Shown here in pieces: positions 34,128-42,991 of a DNA stretch of 50,335 bases. The DNA is from Myxococcales bacterium. Its GTDB lineage: Bacteria; Lernaellota; Lernaellaia; Lernaellales; Lernaellaceae. The stretch spans positions 1 to 50,335 of the forward strand of contig JAAYVF010000125.1 in the NCBI GenBank assembly GCA_012517325.1. The letters run 5' to 3'. Position numbers and translations under genes: made by a program. Under the pieces are notes generated by a model. The model made no database searches and was not told where the DNA came from. It was given only the letters and a program-made list of their open reading frames with translations. Each line of letters begins with the position of its first letter. The stretch's first letter is position 1.

Positions 34128-35854
34128 GGCAAAATCTCCTTCAATTCATCGAGGGAAGTCAGAACCCGCGCGGCACCAGCCTGGTGCAGCGCGGCCACGG
34201 CGGCGTCCGAACGGGCATAGGCCGGCAGGAAGCCGACCGGCACGACACCCGCCGCCCGGGCAGCCCGCAGATCGTCGCTGGCATCGCCGATCAGCCAGGC
34301 CCGCCGGACCGACATTTTTTCCAACGCCAGCCGCACCGGCGCCGGGTCGGGTTTCAGCGGCGCGTCCTCGCGGCAGATCACCGCCTGAAAGCGGCGCGCC
34401 AGACCGTGCCGCTCCAAAAATCGCCAGGCATCGGCGCGCGGCCGGCCGGTCACCACCGCCAGCGGCACTTTCGCCGCCAGTTGGTCCAGCAGTTCCGGCG
34501 CGGGCAAGAGGGTTTCCCGCGTCCACAGGCCGGGCGATTCCAGCGTTCCTTGGTATAGCGCCTCGAAGCGCTGGGTCACCTCGTCGAGCGAGACCTCGAC
34601 GCCGTGCCGCTGCAGCAGCCTGCCGGTCAGCTCCCAATCGTCGTTGGCGTCGGGCTCGAGCTTCGCCGCCGCGATCTCGTCGCGCTGGATCGTGACGCCG
34701 TAAAAATCCAGCACTGCCTGCATCACCGCGCGATAGGATTGCGAGACGTCGGCCAGCACGCCGTCCAGATCGAACAGCAGCGCCTCGGGCGCCAGCACCG
34801 CGTGCAGCGCCGTTTGCAACCGCCGGAAATCCGCTTCGTCGCTCGGACAGGTGATCCGCAAACCGGCGGGGAAATCCCCGTCGGGCGGAATCCAGCGCAC
34901 GGCGATGCCCAGGCCGGCCAACGCGTCGCGCGCCCACCGCGGATCGGCGCAATGCGCGAAGACGAAATTGCCCTGGGAAGGCAACGGCCGCGCGCCCCAT
35001 CGCGTCAGGTCGGCCTGCAATTCGGCGCGCTCCTGCCGCACCCGGTCGACGGTCGCCGCGACCGCCGCGCGCCCCTCACGCAGCCAGCGCGTCGCCAGCG
35101 TCAATGACAGGTTGGAAACCGGATATGGGCCGCCGCTGACGCGCAAAGGAGCGATCAAATCCGCTGGGCCGATCGCATAGCCGACCCGCAGACCCGCCAG
35201 TCCCCAAGCCTTGGAGAAGGTAAAGACGGTGATCGCGTTGGGCAGCGCGAAAACGGTTGACCGCAAATCGACCTCGGCAAAATCCGCGTACGCCAGATCG
35301 ACCAGCAACACGGCATGCGGCGCGGCTTCGGATATTCGCCGCAAATCGTCGGCCGCGACCACACCGCCGGTCGGGTTGTTGGGGCTGATCGCCACGATCA
35401 TTCCCGTCCGCTCGGTCACCGCCGCCAGGGCTTCCGCGGTCGGAAAGGCGAGTTTCGTCCAGGGCACGCGCACGATCCGGCCGCCGCTCAACCGGGCGAA
35501 AACCGCCGCCATTTCGAACGTGGGGACCGGCAGGACGACTTCGCGATCCGGCTGGACGAAAACGCGGCAACAACGATCGATGGCGTCGTCGCCGCCGGCC
35601 GTGACCAGCACCTGCTCCGGCCGCACGCCGTGGTACGCCGCCAAGGCCGCTTCCAGTTCGTGGGCGCGAACGTAACGATTCATCAATTCCGGGCCGGCCT
35701 CAGCGAGCGCGCGTAACAACCCCGGCGGCGGCGCCACGCCCTCGTTGCTGTCCAATTTCAAATCGGTCGGCGCGGGAGCGCGCGGCACGGTATACGCGTA
35801 CAAGCCATCCAGATTCGGCGAAGGCCGCGGGCGCCGGGAAATATTTTCGTCCAT
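34124..35854 (-). CDS. hisC: Bifunctional HisC histidinol-phosphate aminotransferase / HAD phosphatase fusion
   Basis: A 576-residue fusion. Residues 1-350 are a fold-type I aminotransferase of the HisC family ([24 protein letters not shown] and the Schiff-base Lys215 in [17 protein letters not shown]). Residues 356-576 are a HAD-superfamily phosphatase with [10 protein letters not shown] (Asp362 nucleophile, Asp364), VVTGRPR, Lys in KPDP and the GDASDD acidic motif. Together they could carry out imidazole-acetol phosphate transamination and then histidinol phosphate dephosphorylation. The start ATG 35854 has GGAGG upstream and gives a normal HisC N-terminus; the long extension reaching into hisG is not real. 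It follows hisG by 11 bases. The phosphatase role is inference from domain and context. Confidence 0.9.
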   Translation of the reverse strand: MDENISRRPRPSPNLDGLYAYTVPRAPAPTDLKLDSNEGVAPPPGLLRALAEAGPELMNRYVRAHELEAALAAYHGVRPEQVLVTAGGDDAIDRCCRVFVQPDREVVLPVPTFEMAAVFARLSGGRIVRVPWTKLAFPTAEALAAVTERTGMIVAISPNNPTGGVVAADDLRRISEAAPHAVLLVDLAYADFAEVDLRSTVFALPNAITVFTFSKAWGLAGLRVGYAIGPADLIAPLRVSGGPYPVSNLSLTLATRWLREGRAAVAATVDRVRQERAELQADLTRWGARPLPSQGNFVFAHCADPRWARDALAGLGIAVRWIPPDGDFPAGLRITCPSDEADFRRLQTALHAVLAPEALLFDLDGVLADVSQSYRAVMQAVLDFYGVTIQRDEIAAAKLEPDANDDWELTGRLLQRHGVEVSLDEVTQRFEALYQGTLESPGLWTRETLLPAPELLDQLAAKVPLAVVTGRPRADAWRFLERHGLARRFQAVICREDAPLKPDPAPVRLALEKMSVRRAWLIGDASDDLRAARAAGVVPVGFLPAYARSDAAVAALHQAGAARVLTSLDELKEILP

Positions 35855-35865
35855 CCCGGCCTCCT

Positions 35866-36741
35866 TCACGGCACCAGTTGATCGGGCGCGGTCACCACGA
35901 TATCGGTGCCGCCGTGCTTCTTGATCGCGGGAATCAGGGCCGGCAAATCCCGGCGCGGCACGGCCGCCTTCACCGCGTAAGCCGTCTCGCCGTACAAGTG
36001 CGAAATCGTCGGTCGACGCATGCACGGCAGCACCGCGACGATCGCCTCCAACCGGTCGGCGGGCACGTTAATTTCCAACATCACCCGTTCGCGCGCATCG
36101 AGCACCGAGCGCAGCAACAGAACGAAACTCTCGATCGCCTCGCGGCGCCGCGGATCGTCGAGCGCCCGCGGATGCGCGTAGAGGCGCGTCGAGGAGGTCA
36201 TCAGTTCATCGACGATCGCCAGGCGGTTTTCGCTCAAGGTGACGCCCGAAGCGGTGTTGTCGACGATGCAATCGGCGTCTTCCGGCGGAAAGACCTCGGT
36301 GGCGCCGTAGGAGCGGACGAACGTCGCTCGCAACCCCTGCCGGCGAATCCAGTCCAGGGTCAGCCGCTCGTACTCGGAAGCCACGACCAGCGGTTGATCC
36401 GGCAGGCGGCCGTCCACCAGCAGGTCGGCCGGCGCGGCGGCCACCAGGCGCACCGGATTGAGGCCGGTGTCCAGCAATTCCACCACTTTGGCCTCGAGCT
36501 CGGCCACCCAATCGGCGCCGGCGAACCCGATATCCCGCGATCCGACGTGCAACATTTCAATGACGTTTTGCGGCTTGAGCAGCTTGGCCGTGAACCCGGA
36601 GAGAGACAGCGCCGGCCGATAATTGCGACCACCCCAATGGACGCGAATCCCCGCCTCGGCCAACAGGGTAATCACCTCTTCCTGCATCCGCCCTTTCGGT
36701 AGGGCCAACCGCACCGCGACGCTTCCGAATTCCCGCGACAT
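35866..36741 (-). CDS. hisG: ATP phosphoribosyltransferase, long form with regulatory domain
   Basis: A 291-residue first enzyme of histidine synthesis, joining ATP and PRPP. It opens VRLALPKGRMQEEVITLLAEAGI, has the PRPP-site DADCIVDNTASGVTL, and ends with the ACT-like C-terminal domain (LEINVPADRLEAIVAVLPCMRRPTIS to GGTDIVVTAPDQL), which in the long form binds histidine for feedback inhibition, so no HisZ is needed. The ATG at 36741 has AAAGGA seven bases upstream and lies 14 bases after the T-tract of the leader terminator. It is the first structural gene of the histidine operon. Confidence 0.95.
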   Translation of the reverse strand: MSREFGSVAVRLALPKGRMQEEVITLLAEAGIRVHWGGRNYRPALSLSGFTAKLLKPQNVIEMLHVGSRDIGFAGADWVAELEAKVVELLDTGLNPVRLVAAAPADLLVDGRLPDQPLVVASEYERLTLDWIRRQGLRATFVRSYGATEVFPPEDADCIVDNTASGVTLSENRLAIVDELMTSSTRLYAHPRALDDPRRREAIESFVLLLRSVLDARERVMLEINVPADRLEAIVAVLPCMRRPTISHLYGETAYAVKAAVPRRDLPALIPAIKKHGGTDIVVTAPDQLVP

Positions 36742-36755
36742 CCCCAGTTCCTTTC

Positions 36756-36784
36756 AAAAAAAAACGCCGGCTCGAAGCCGGCGT
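36756..36784 (-). terminator. Attenuator terminator of the histidine operon
   Basis: On the minus strand a nine-base-pair stem, ACGCCGGCT with AGCCGGCGT, closes a three-base TCG loop and is followed by nine T residues (36764-36756). It lies between the leader peptide and hisG. With no histidine shortage this hairpin should stop transcription before hisG. Confidence 0.88.
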
Positions 36785-36835
36785 CGGTGGTGCCAAAACG
36801 AATCGCACTCATCCGGCTCCGGCAGCGCCGTGCGA
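36773..36835 (-). promoter_or_regulatory. Antiterminator and pause structures of the histidine attenuator
   Basis: The leader segment CGGAGCCGG (36821-36813) can pair with CCGGCTTCG (36781-36773) in the 5' arm of the terminator, nine pairs with one G-U, so it would block the terminator. A six-pair pause hairpin may form between TCGCAC (36835-36830, inside the His-codon run) and GTGCGA (36808-36803). Ribosome stalling at the His codons would favour the antiterminator. The pairings were found by eye. Confidence 0.7.
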
Positions 36836-36874
36836 ATGATGATGATGGAGAATCAGGTTGCCGAACGATTTCAT
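36809..36874 (-). CDS. hisL: Histidine operon leader peptide (21 residues, five His codons)
   Basis: A short open frame ATG at 36874 to TGA at 36811-36809 encodes MKSFGNLILHHHHSHGAAGA plus a final Gly. Codons 10-13 are four CAT in a row and codon 15 is CAC, the expected control codons for sensing charged tRNA-His. The stop codon falls just after the antiterminator segment. No clear ribosome-binding site precedes the ATG. If the candidate promoter at 36881-36909 is used, transcription would begin at or beside the ATG, giving a leaderless message. The frame was not long enough for routine gene calling; its position, codon content and the terminator that follows make it convincing. Confidence 0.85.
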   Translation of the reverse strand: MKSFGNLILHHHHSHGAAGAG

Positions 36875-36880
36875 GGCGGA

Positions 36881-36909
36881 AACTTAAACTGAAAATCCCG
36901 GTTTGTCAA
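36881..36909 (-). promoter_or_regulatory. Candidate promoter of the histidine operon
   Basis: On the minus strand a perfect -35 TTGACA (36909-36904) is followed after 17 bases by TAAGTT (36886-36881), a weak -10 with three consensus matches. The start point would fall near 36874. The -35 is strong, the -10 is not, so the assignment is tentative. Confidence 0.42.
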
Positions 36910-36975
36910 ATTTCTTTGCCACCGTGGGGCGACGAATGGCGATTGTCCCCGGTTTCGCCGACCTTTCCCACCAAG

Positions 36976-37004
36976 TTGACATCCTCCCGGCGGTTTTTTA
37001 TGTT
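36976..37004 (+). promoter_or_regulatory. Candidate sigma70 promoter for the DegT-type aminotransferase gene
   Basis: TTGACA (36976-36981) and TATGTT (36999-37004, four of six) are separated by 17 bases on the plus strand, diverging from the histidine operon promoter. Transcription would begin near 37011, leaving about 217 bases before the ATG at 37228. Apart from these signals and the ribosome-binding site, nothing else was recognised between 36910 and 37227. Confidence 0.5.
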
Positions 37005-37227
37005 GACGGCAGGGAAAAGAAAGGGCGCGGCAGCAGCGTCGCTCAGACATAAAAAAAACCCTTTCCATCCATTCGGGGACCGACATCCGCGAGAGCAACC
37101 TGACTTCGTGGCGATATTCGTTTTGCGCCCGTGACCATTGGCCCCGAGAAACCCGGCTCATCGACGCACCGACAACCCGACCGCCGGTTGAACCGTCAAC
37201 CCGACCGATGCAAGGAGCGCCCCGACC

Positions 37228-38448
37228 ATGATCCCGAGGATGAAAGTGCGGGTTCACCACGGCGATGTCGCCAAATGGTTACGAGCCTTGTTCTGGCCGA
37301 ACCTGGCGCCGGGCACCGTCGTCAATCGTTTTGAAATGAAGTTCGCGGCTTATCTGGGCTGCATGACGGTCCGGGCGACCGCCAGCGTGCGCGACGCGTT
37401 CGAACTGGCGCTGGCGGCCCTGGGCGTCAAACACGGCGACGAAATCATCGTCCCGGCCTATTACCGCAGCGACATTATCCCACTGCTGGAAGCGCTGGGC
37501 ACCAAGCCGGTGACGGTCGACATCGAACCTGACACTTTCAACATCAATCCCGAGTTGATCGCCGCCCGGGTCACCCCAAAGACCAAACTGATCGTCGCGG
37601 CGCACCTGTTCGGCGCCCCGTGCAACATCGAGGCGATCCGGCGGGTGGCCGATCAGCGGCGCTTGTTGCTCCTCGAGGATTGCACCGCGGCCTTGGGCGC
37701 CGGTGTCAACGGTCGCAAGGTCGGCACCTTCGGCGACGCGGCGATTTTCAGCTTCGAGGTCAACAAACCCTTGCATACGTACGGCGGGGCGTTGATCGCC
37801 ACCGGCAATCCACGGATCGCCGATTCGCTGCGGAACCAGTTGAAAAATTACGCGCCCGCCAAGCTGCCGTCGCTCGGTAAAACCTTCCTCACCTGGATGA
37901 AGGAGTTGGCGATCCGCAGCCCGCTCTTCTGGCTGGTCACCCGGCTGGGACGGAAAAAAACGGCCGCGCGCCCGGCGACGCAAATTTACAGCGGCATCCA
38001 CCGGCATCTGCTCACCCGGAAAATCACCTACAGCGATTTCCAGGCCCGTCTGGGCATGGAGCGTTTGCGGCTGCTGGATCAACGCAACGCGGAGCTGAAT
38101 CGCCGGTGGGAGGAATTGGCCGCCAACTTGCCGATCTGGCTGTTGCCGCAAAAACGAAACCGGCACGGAACGCCGGCCTTTTCCGGCTTCGTCGCCCGCT
38201 GCCGTCTGAGCCCGGCGGAGTTGAAGCAAGCGGCGATGCACCAGGGTTTTTACGTCGGCGCCGGCAGTTCGATCGAGGAGGATTGCGGCCGGCTTTTGCA
38301 TTACGGCGATTGCCCGGAAGCGGCGCGGCTTTGCCGCGAGGCGGTGCGGCTGCCCTTGTACGAGGCGCTCAGCGAACGGCAATACCGGCGGCTGCGGAAA
38401 GCGATCGAGGAGGTGGAAAAGTCGATTCGCGTGCGGCTGGCGGGATGA
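37228..38448 (+). CDS. DegT/DnrJ/EryC1/StrS family aminotransferase
   Basis: A 406-residue PLP enzyme of the family that transaminates keto-sugars for surface polysaccharides or antibiotics. It has TASVRDAFELALAALGVKHGDEIIVPAYYRSD, VTVDIEPDTFNINPELIAA, AAHLFGAPCNIEAI, LLEDCTAALGAGVNGRKVGTFGD and FSFEVNKPLHTYGGALIA with the Schiff-base Lys. The N-terminal segment (residues 1-40) and the middle (residues 210-255, KELAIRSPLFWLVTRLGRKK) are longer and more basic than typical sugar aminotransferases, so the substrate may differ. AAGGAG lies ten bases before the ATG. No other sugar-nucleotide genes are nearby. It converges on the chemotaxis operon. Confidence 0.85.
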   Translation: MIPRMKVRVHHGDVAKWLRALFWPNLAPGTVVNRFEMKFAAYLGCMTVRATASVRDAFELALAALGVKHGDEIIVPAYYRSDIIPLLEALGTKPVTVDIEPDTFNINPELIAARVTPKTKLIVAAHLFGAPCNIEAIRRVADQRRLLLLEDCTAALGAGVNGRKVGTFGDAAIFSFEVNKPLHTYGGALIATGNPRIADSLRNQLKNYAPAKLPSLGKTFLTWMKELAIRSPLFWLVTRLGRKKTAARPATQIYSGIHRHLLTRKITYSDFQARLGMERLRLLDQRNAELNRRWEELAANLPIWLLPQKRNRHGTPAFSGFVARCRLSPAELKQAAMHQGFYVGAGSSIEEDCGRLLHYGDCPEAARLCREAVRLPLYEALSERQYRRLRKAIEEVEKSIRVRLAG

Positions 38449-38454
38449 ACCGCG

Positions 38455-38559
38455 TCACCGATCGAAACTCATCCCCAGCGATTCCATAAAGCCGATCACC
38501 TCGACGGCCCGGCTGATGATTTTGCGGATCATCGCCGAATCGTCAACGCTCGGGATCAT
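38455..38559 (-). pseudogene. Truncated cheY remnant at the end of the chemotaxis operon
   Basis: An open frame of 34 residues overlaps the cheR stop by four bases (ATGA). Residues 4-24, SVDDSAMIRKIISRAVEVIG, match the first strand and helix of a CheY-type receiver, including the two acidic residues. After F24 the sequence turns to MESLGMSFDR and stops, where an intact CheY continues for about 95 residues including the phosphorylated Asp. The frame ends seven bases from the stop of the convergent aminotransferase gene. It appears to be a cheY cut off by deletion or rearrangement; a short expressed peptide is possible. Confidence 0.7.
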
Positions 38560-39416
38560 CCCGTCGTCCCTCGGGCATTAGTCCGATAGTACAGCGCTCC
38601 CTTGTACTCGCCCATCTCGAAATCGGCGGAAAAGCCGGTCAGACTCTCCGCCGAACCAAGGAAAAAGAACCCGCCCGGCAAGAGGATTTGAGCGATTTTA
38701 CGGAAGAGATCGCGCTTGGCCGCGTCGGAAAAATAGATCGCCACGTTACGGCAGAAAACCAGGTCGAAACGGCCGAGGGTCATGAAACTTTCCATGAGGT
38801 TGAACTTGCGGTAGGTCGCCATTCCCTTGATCTTGTCCTCGAGCTGCCAAACCGTGCCGTTTTGCCGAAAGTAGGCGTTCCGGTAGCTTTCGATCATGCC
38901 GCGCTCGATGCTGATGCGATCGTAACGGGCGGTTTTGGCCAGCAGCAGGGCCGACGGCGAGATGTCGGTGCCGAGGATCGAAAAACGCGACGGTTGCAGC
39001 CAGCCCTCGCCGTATAACTGGCAGTAACGATCGATGATCATCCCGATGGAATACGGCTCCTGGCCGGTAGAGCAGGCGGCGGACCAGATGCGGATTTCCG
39101 AGCGGGCGCCCTGGCGCAGCAATTCCTTCATTTGCGGCAGGATCAATTCCTCGAGGATGATGTAGGGGCCCTTGTCGCGAAACCACAGGGTCTCGTTGGT
39201 GGTCATCGCGTCGATGATCCGCTCGACCAACACCGGATTGGGTTCGCTTTTCACCTTGCGGTAAAAATCGCCGAAGTTGCCGGAATCGGTTTCCACCAGC
39301 AGGCGCGCCAGGCGGCTCTCGATCAGGTATTCCTTGCCTTTTTCCAAGGCGATGCCGCAACGATCCTCGATGAATTTGCGCAGCAGATCGAATTCGTCCG
39401 GATTGATCGACGGCAT
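38556..39416 (-). CDS. cheR: Chemotaxis protein methyltransferase
   Basis: A 286-residue SAM-dependent enzyme that methylates glutamates of chemoreceptors for adaptation. The N-terminal helical domain (FDLLRKFIEDRCGIALEKGKEYLIESRLARLL) is followed by TTNETLWFRDKGP, the SAM-binding IRIWSAACSTGQEPYSIGM, ILGTDISPSALLLAKTARY and FDLVFCRNVAIYFSDAAKRDLFRKIAQILLPGGFFFLG. All are normal for CheR. It follows cheB by four bases and overlaps the cheY remnant. Confidence 0.95.
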   Translation of the reverse strand: MPSINPDEFDLLRKFIEDRCGIALEKGKEYLIESRLARLLVETDSGNFGDFYRKVKSEPNPVLVERIIDAMTTNETLWFRDKGPYIILEELILPQMKELLRQGARSEIRIWSAACSTGQEPYSIGMIIDRYCQLYGEGWLQPSRFSILGTDISPSALLLAKTARYDRISIERGMIESYRNAYFRQNGTVWQLEDKIKGMATYRKFNLMESFMTLGRFDLVFCRNVAIYFSDAAKRDLFRKIAQILLPGGFFFLGSAESLTGFSADFEMGEYKGALYYRTNARGTTG

Positions 39417-39420
39417 CGGT

Positions 39421-40557
39421 CTAGGATTCCTTGAGCGGCGTCCGGCCCAACTTGAACAACAGGCGGTCCGCGATGTCGTCCAGATCCACGCGTTCGTTCG
39501 AAAGATTGGCTTCGTCCACCGCGCGCGGCATGCCGTAAACCACGCAGGTTTTTTCGCTTTGGGCGAGGCAATAGGTTCCCTGGCGCTTCAACGCCAGCAC
39601 GCCGTCGGCGCCGTCGTCGCCCATCCCGGTCAGCACCACGGACAGAACGCCGCGGCCGTGAACCTCGGCGATCGAGCGAAACAACACATCCACCGATGGG
39701 CGGCAGCTCTTCACCGGCGGCAAATCGTTGATCACGATCTGGTAACCCTTCTCTCCCCCTTCCGCCGGCCGGATCACCATGTGAAAACCGCCCGGCGCGA
39801 CGTAAACAACGTTGGGTTTGATCAGTTCGCCGTCCTCGGCTTCCTTGACGCGCAGCGCCGAAAGCCGATCGAGGTTCTTGGCCATGGAGGCGGTGAACAT
39901 CGGGGGCATGTGCTGGACGAGCAGCACCGGCACGTTGAGGTTGGCCGGCAGCTTGGGAATGATGTGCGTCAGCGCCTCGGGCCCGCCCGTGGAGGACCCG
40001 ATCGCCAACAGATCGAACCGGCCGGGCGGCGCCGGATACATCTCAGCGGCCGGCTTGACCAACCGCGGCGGCGGCGGCGCCGGCGGCCGCTCGACCGGGA
40101 TTTCAGCGACCGGTCCGGTGCGGATGGCACGCGCCGCGCGGGTATAACGCCGGGCGCGATGCATCTGCAAAAGCGCCGCGATCTGCTTGCTCAGCAGCGC
40201 GACGTTTTCGTCGAATTTGTCGCCCTCGGGTTTTTTAATGAAATCGAGCGCCCCGTTGGCCAAGGCCTTGATGGTCAGATCCGCGCTCGTGGAGGAGACG
40301 CCGCTGATCATGATGACGCTGATTTCGGGGTAATCGCGCTTGATGATTTTCAGCGTTTCCAGGCCGTCCATCTCGGGCATTTCCACGTCGAGCAAAACGA
40401 CATCGGGATTGACGGTCGGAATCTTTTTCAACGCGATCACGCCGTTCGGCGCGCTACCAACGACCTCGGCGTCCTTCAAGCCGGCGATGATATCGGTCAG
40501 AATCCGCCGGTAGACGACCGTATCATCGACCACGAGAATCCGATGGGGCTGGTCCAC
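39421..40557 (-). CDS. cheB: Chemotaxis response regulator protein-glutamate methylesterase
   Basis: A 378-residue protein with an N-terminal receiver (RILVVDDTVVYRRIL, phosphorylated Asp in VVLLDVEMPEMDG, Lys in IKKPEG), a Pro/Ala-rich linker and a C-terminal methylesterase. The catalytic triad appears as Ser in AIGSSTGGPEAL, His in LVQHMPPMFT and Asp in GMGDDGADG. It removes methyl groups from receptors, opposing CheR. A GTG start at 40557 is chosen because AAGGGAAG lies just upstream and the receiver begins directly after; an earlier in-frame start would add a tail unlike the family. Confidence 0.92.
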   Translation of the reverse strand: MDQPHRILVVDDTVVYRRILTDIIAGLKDAEVVGSAPNGVIALKKIPTVNPDVVLLDVEMPEMDGLETLKIIKRDYPEISVIMISGVSSTSADLTIKALANGALDFIKKPEGDKFDENVALLSKQIAALLQMHRARRYTRAARAIRTGPVAEIPVERPPAPPPPRLVKPAAEMYPAPPGRFDLLAIGSSTGGPEALTHIIPKLPANLNVPVLLVQHMPPMFTASMAKNLDRLSALRVKEAEDGELIKPNVVYVAPGGFHMVIRPAEGGEKGYQIVINDLPPVKSCRPSVDVLFRSIAEVHGRGVLSVVLTGMGDDGADGVLALKRQGTYCLAQSEKTCVVYGMPRAVDEANLSNERVDLDDIADRLLFKLGRTPLKES

Positions 40558-40651
40558 TTTTACTTCCCTTTTCGACAGGCCAAACGGCCCTAGGAACGGC
40601 TCAATCATCGCTTGTTTAAATATCTCTCGCCCCTGGGGCAAGTAATTTAGT

Positions 40652-42943
40652 TTAGTCTATTTTAAACTGTCGTACCACATCGGACAACTCGCCGACCAGA
40701 CGCACCGACCGCTCGGCTTCGCCGTTGGCGGTTTCGGATCCCTGAGCAGTCGTTCGCGCTGCTTGATCGACGCCTTGAATGCCCCGCGATACCTCGTTGA
40801 CACCTTTAGCTGCTTCGCGGATGCCACTGACGATTTCGCGGCCGATGCGGTCGTTGAGTTGTTGCACGTTTCCCGAAACCTCGGAAGCGCCCGCCGCGGC
40901 GCTCGATATGGTGCGGGAGATTTCATTGATGGTCGTGGTCTGTTCCTCCACCGCGGCGGCGGTTGTGTTGGTGATCGAACTGATTTCGCCGATCGTCTCG
41001 GCGACCTGGCGAATCGCCGCGACCGCATTGGTTGTCCGTTGTTGCACGTTTTGAATCTGGCCGGTGATTTCCTCGGTCGAGTTCGCTGTTTGTTTGGCCA
41101 GTTCCTTCACCTCGTTGGCAACCACCGCGAATCCCTTGCCGGCCTCGCCGGCGCTGGCGGCTTCGATCGTCGCGTTCAGCGCCAGCAAGTTGGTTTGGTC
41201 GGCGATATCGTCGATCACCTGAATGACCTTGCCGATTTCCTTGACCGCCGTTTCGAGTTGGCCGATCAACGTCGTCGCGGAATCGGCGTTGGATTTGGCG
41301 CCGTCGGTCATTTGCGAGGCGCGGGTGGTATTTTTTGCGACTTCGGACAAGGAAGACGACATTTCCTCGATGGCTGTGGCCACCGTGTTGACGCTGGTGG
41401 ACATCTGTTCGGCCGCTGCGGCGATCGTATTTAGGTTCAGCGACATGGCCTCGGCGGTCTGGCTCATGCCTTGGACGTTGGCGGAAATTTCTTCCGTCGC
41501 CGTGGCAACGGTACTGGACTGCTTGGTCGTGTTATCGGCGGCGCCGGCCAACTGCGAAGCCACCTTCGTCAGACGATCGGCGCTACCGTCGAGTTGATTC
41601 GTGATGCCCGCCACGACGCGCATCGCTTTTTGCAGTTTTTCGACAAACAAGTTGAAGTTTTCCGCCAGTTCCCCCACCTCGTCGGTCGAATTGACTTCCA
41701 ATCGGCTGGTCAGATCGCCCTCGCCGGAAGCGATCTCGCGCAATAAATCCTTGGTCTGCGCAATCGGCCGGCTGATTTTATTGCCGATCACCAAAGCCAC
41801 GCCCAGGCCCAAACCGGCCAGGATCAATCCGCCGAGCAGAAAGGACATGAGCATGAATCGCAACCCGGCCGCCATTTTTTTCTCGGATGCCTTGAATTCC
41901 TCTTCCTGTACGGAAACGCCCAATACCCAATCCCAATCAGCGAAATAACCGACTCGCGCGATTCGAAGGCGCGCTTTATCATCGCCCGGGTTTTGCCAAA
42001 GGTACCGCACCGTGAATTTCTCGCCGCTTTTACAGGCGATTGCTTTGGTTACCATGTCCTGAATGAAATATTTGCCCGCTTGATCCTTCGCCTCCCAAAC
42101 GCTTTCTCCGTCACGTTTACCCTCGTTGGAAATAATGTACTTGCCCTGCTGATCGCCCTTGCCGCCCAGCACGAACATGTAGCCCGACGTGCCGATCTTG
42201 GAGCCGAGGATTGCCTGCCGAATGGCACTGATGTTGTTTTGTTTGACGCCCACGAACAGCGCGCCGATTATCTGGCCGGAATCCTCGCGAAGCGGCACGT
42301 AAACGGTGACGTACCAATCATCGACAACAAACGCCCGGCCCTTGTATGTTTCGCCTTGCAACAGCGCCGCGACAACCTTGTTCCGCGCGCCGCCGGGTTC
42401 AACTGCCGGGATGAACGTGCCGATGGCCCGATTGCCATTGGCGGCCTTGACGTTGGTGACCACGCGCAACATGTCACCGTCCGCATTCATCCGCTGAAAA
42501 ACGGTGCACGTCGCGCCGGTCAAATTGCGCACTTGATCGACCAGTGGCGTAGGCCGGTCGAATTCGAGGTTTTTTTCAAGCACCGTGCCGCCGAGGCGCA
42601 GCATCGGCAATTCGATTTTTTTACTTTGCTTGGAAAATTGATTGACCGCGTCCCAGGCAATCATTCGATCGGTCTTACTCGGCTTGCCCAACAGGCGCAA
42701 TTGGTCTTGCGCCACCTTACTGTAACTTTCAACCTGCAACTGAACCGATTCCTGCTGCGAGCGAAGCATGTTCATCGCGCCTTCCAAGGCATAATCGAAA
42801 CCGGCCTGAGAAAGCTCCCCGACCAACCGGCTGGCTTCCCGATTGGTGTCGGTGCCGACTAAAAAGGCCAGACCGATCAATACGATAATCGGTAAAAAGA
42901 CCAAAGCCGTGCTCATCAGTAAAAGTTTTGTCTTAATTTTCAT
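40652..42943 (-). CDS. Methyl-accepting chemotaxis protein with Cache_3-Cache_2 sensor
   Basis: A 763-residue receptor: membrane helix near residues 7-30, a periplasmic sensor (residues about 35-350) of the Cache_3-Cache_2 type ([65 protein letters not shown]), a second helix (about 360-390), a HAMP domain and a long cytoplasmic coiled coil. The signalling tip is [43 protein letters not shown]. No CheR-binding pentapeptide is seen at the C-terminus (VVRQFKID). It is likely to sense a small molecule such as an organic acid; the ligand is unknown. Confidence 0.93.
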   Translation of the reverse strand: MKIKTKLLLMSTALVFLPIIVLIGLAFLVGTDTNREASRLVGELSQAGFDYALEGAMNMLRSQQESVQLQVESYSKVAQDQLRLLGKPSKTDRMIAWDAVNQFSKQSKKIELPMLRLGGTVLEKNLEFDRPTPLVDQVRNLTGATCTVFQRMNADGDMLRVVTNVKAANGNRAIGTFIPAVEPGGARNKVVAALLQGETYKGRAFVVDDWYVTVYVPLREDSGQIIGALFVGVKQNNISAIRQAILGSKIGTSGYMFVLGGKGDQQGKYIISNEGKRDGESVWEAKDQAGKYFIQDMVTKAIACKSGEKFTVRYLWQNPGDDKARLRIARVGYFADWDWVLGVSVQEEEFKASEKKMAAGLRFMLMSFLLGGLILAGLGLGVALVIGNKISRPIAQTKDLLREIASGEGDLTSRLEVNSTDEVGELAENFNLFVEKLQKAMRVVAGITNQLDGSADRLTKVASQLAGAADNTTKQSSTVATATEEISANVQGMSQTAEAMSLNLNTIAAAAEQMSTSVNTVATAIEEMSSSLSEVAKNTTRASQMTDGAKSNADSATTLIGQLETAVKEIGKVIQVIDDIADQTNLLALNATIEAASAGEAGKGFAVVANEVKELAKQTANSTEEITGQIQNVQQRTTNAVAAIRQVAETIGEISSITNTTAAAVEEQTTTINEISRTISSAAAGASEVSGNVQQLNDRIGREIVSGIREAAKGVNEVSRGIQGVDQAARTTAQGSETANGEAERSVRLVGELSDVVRQFKID

Positions 42944-42991
42944 TCTTCGACTCTTTCTTTCAACAATTCACGTCCCGGTCCCGACGAAGGT

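Noticed and set aside
36871-37260. A 129-residue minus-strand frame upstream of the histidine leader
   Set aside because: It covers both divergent promoters, is Arg/Gly-rich and has no recognisable domain; the short His-rich leader frame lies at 36809-36874 instead.
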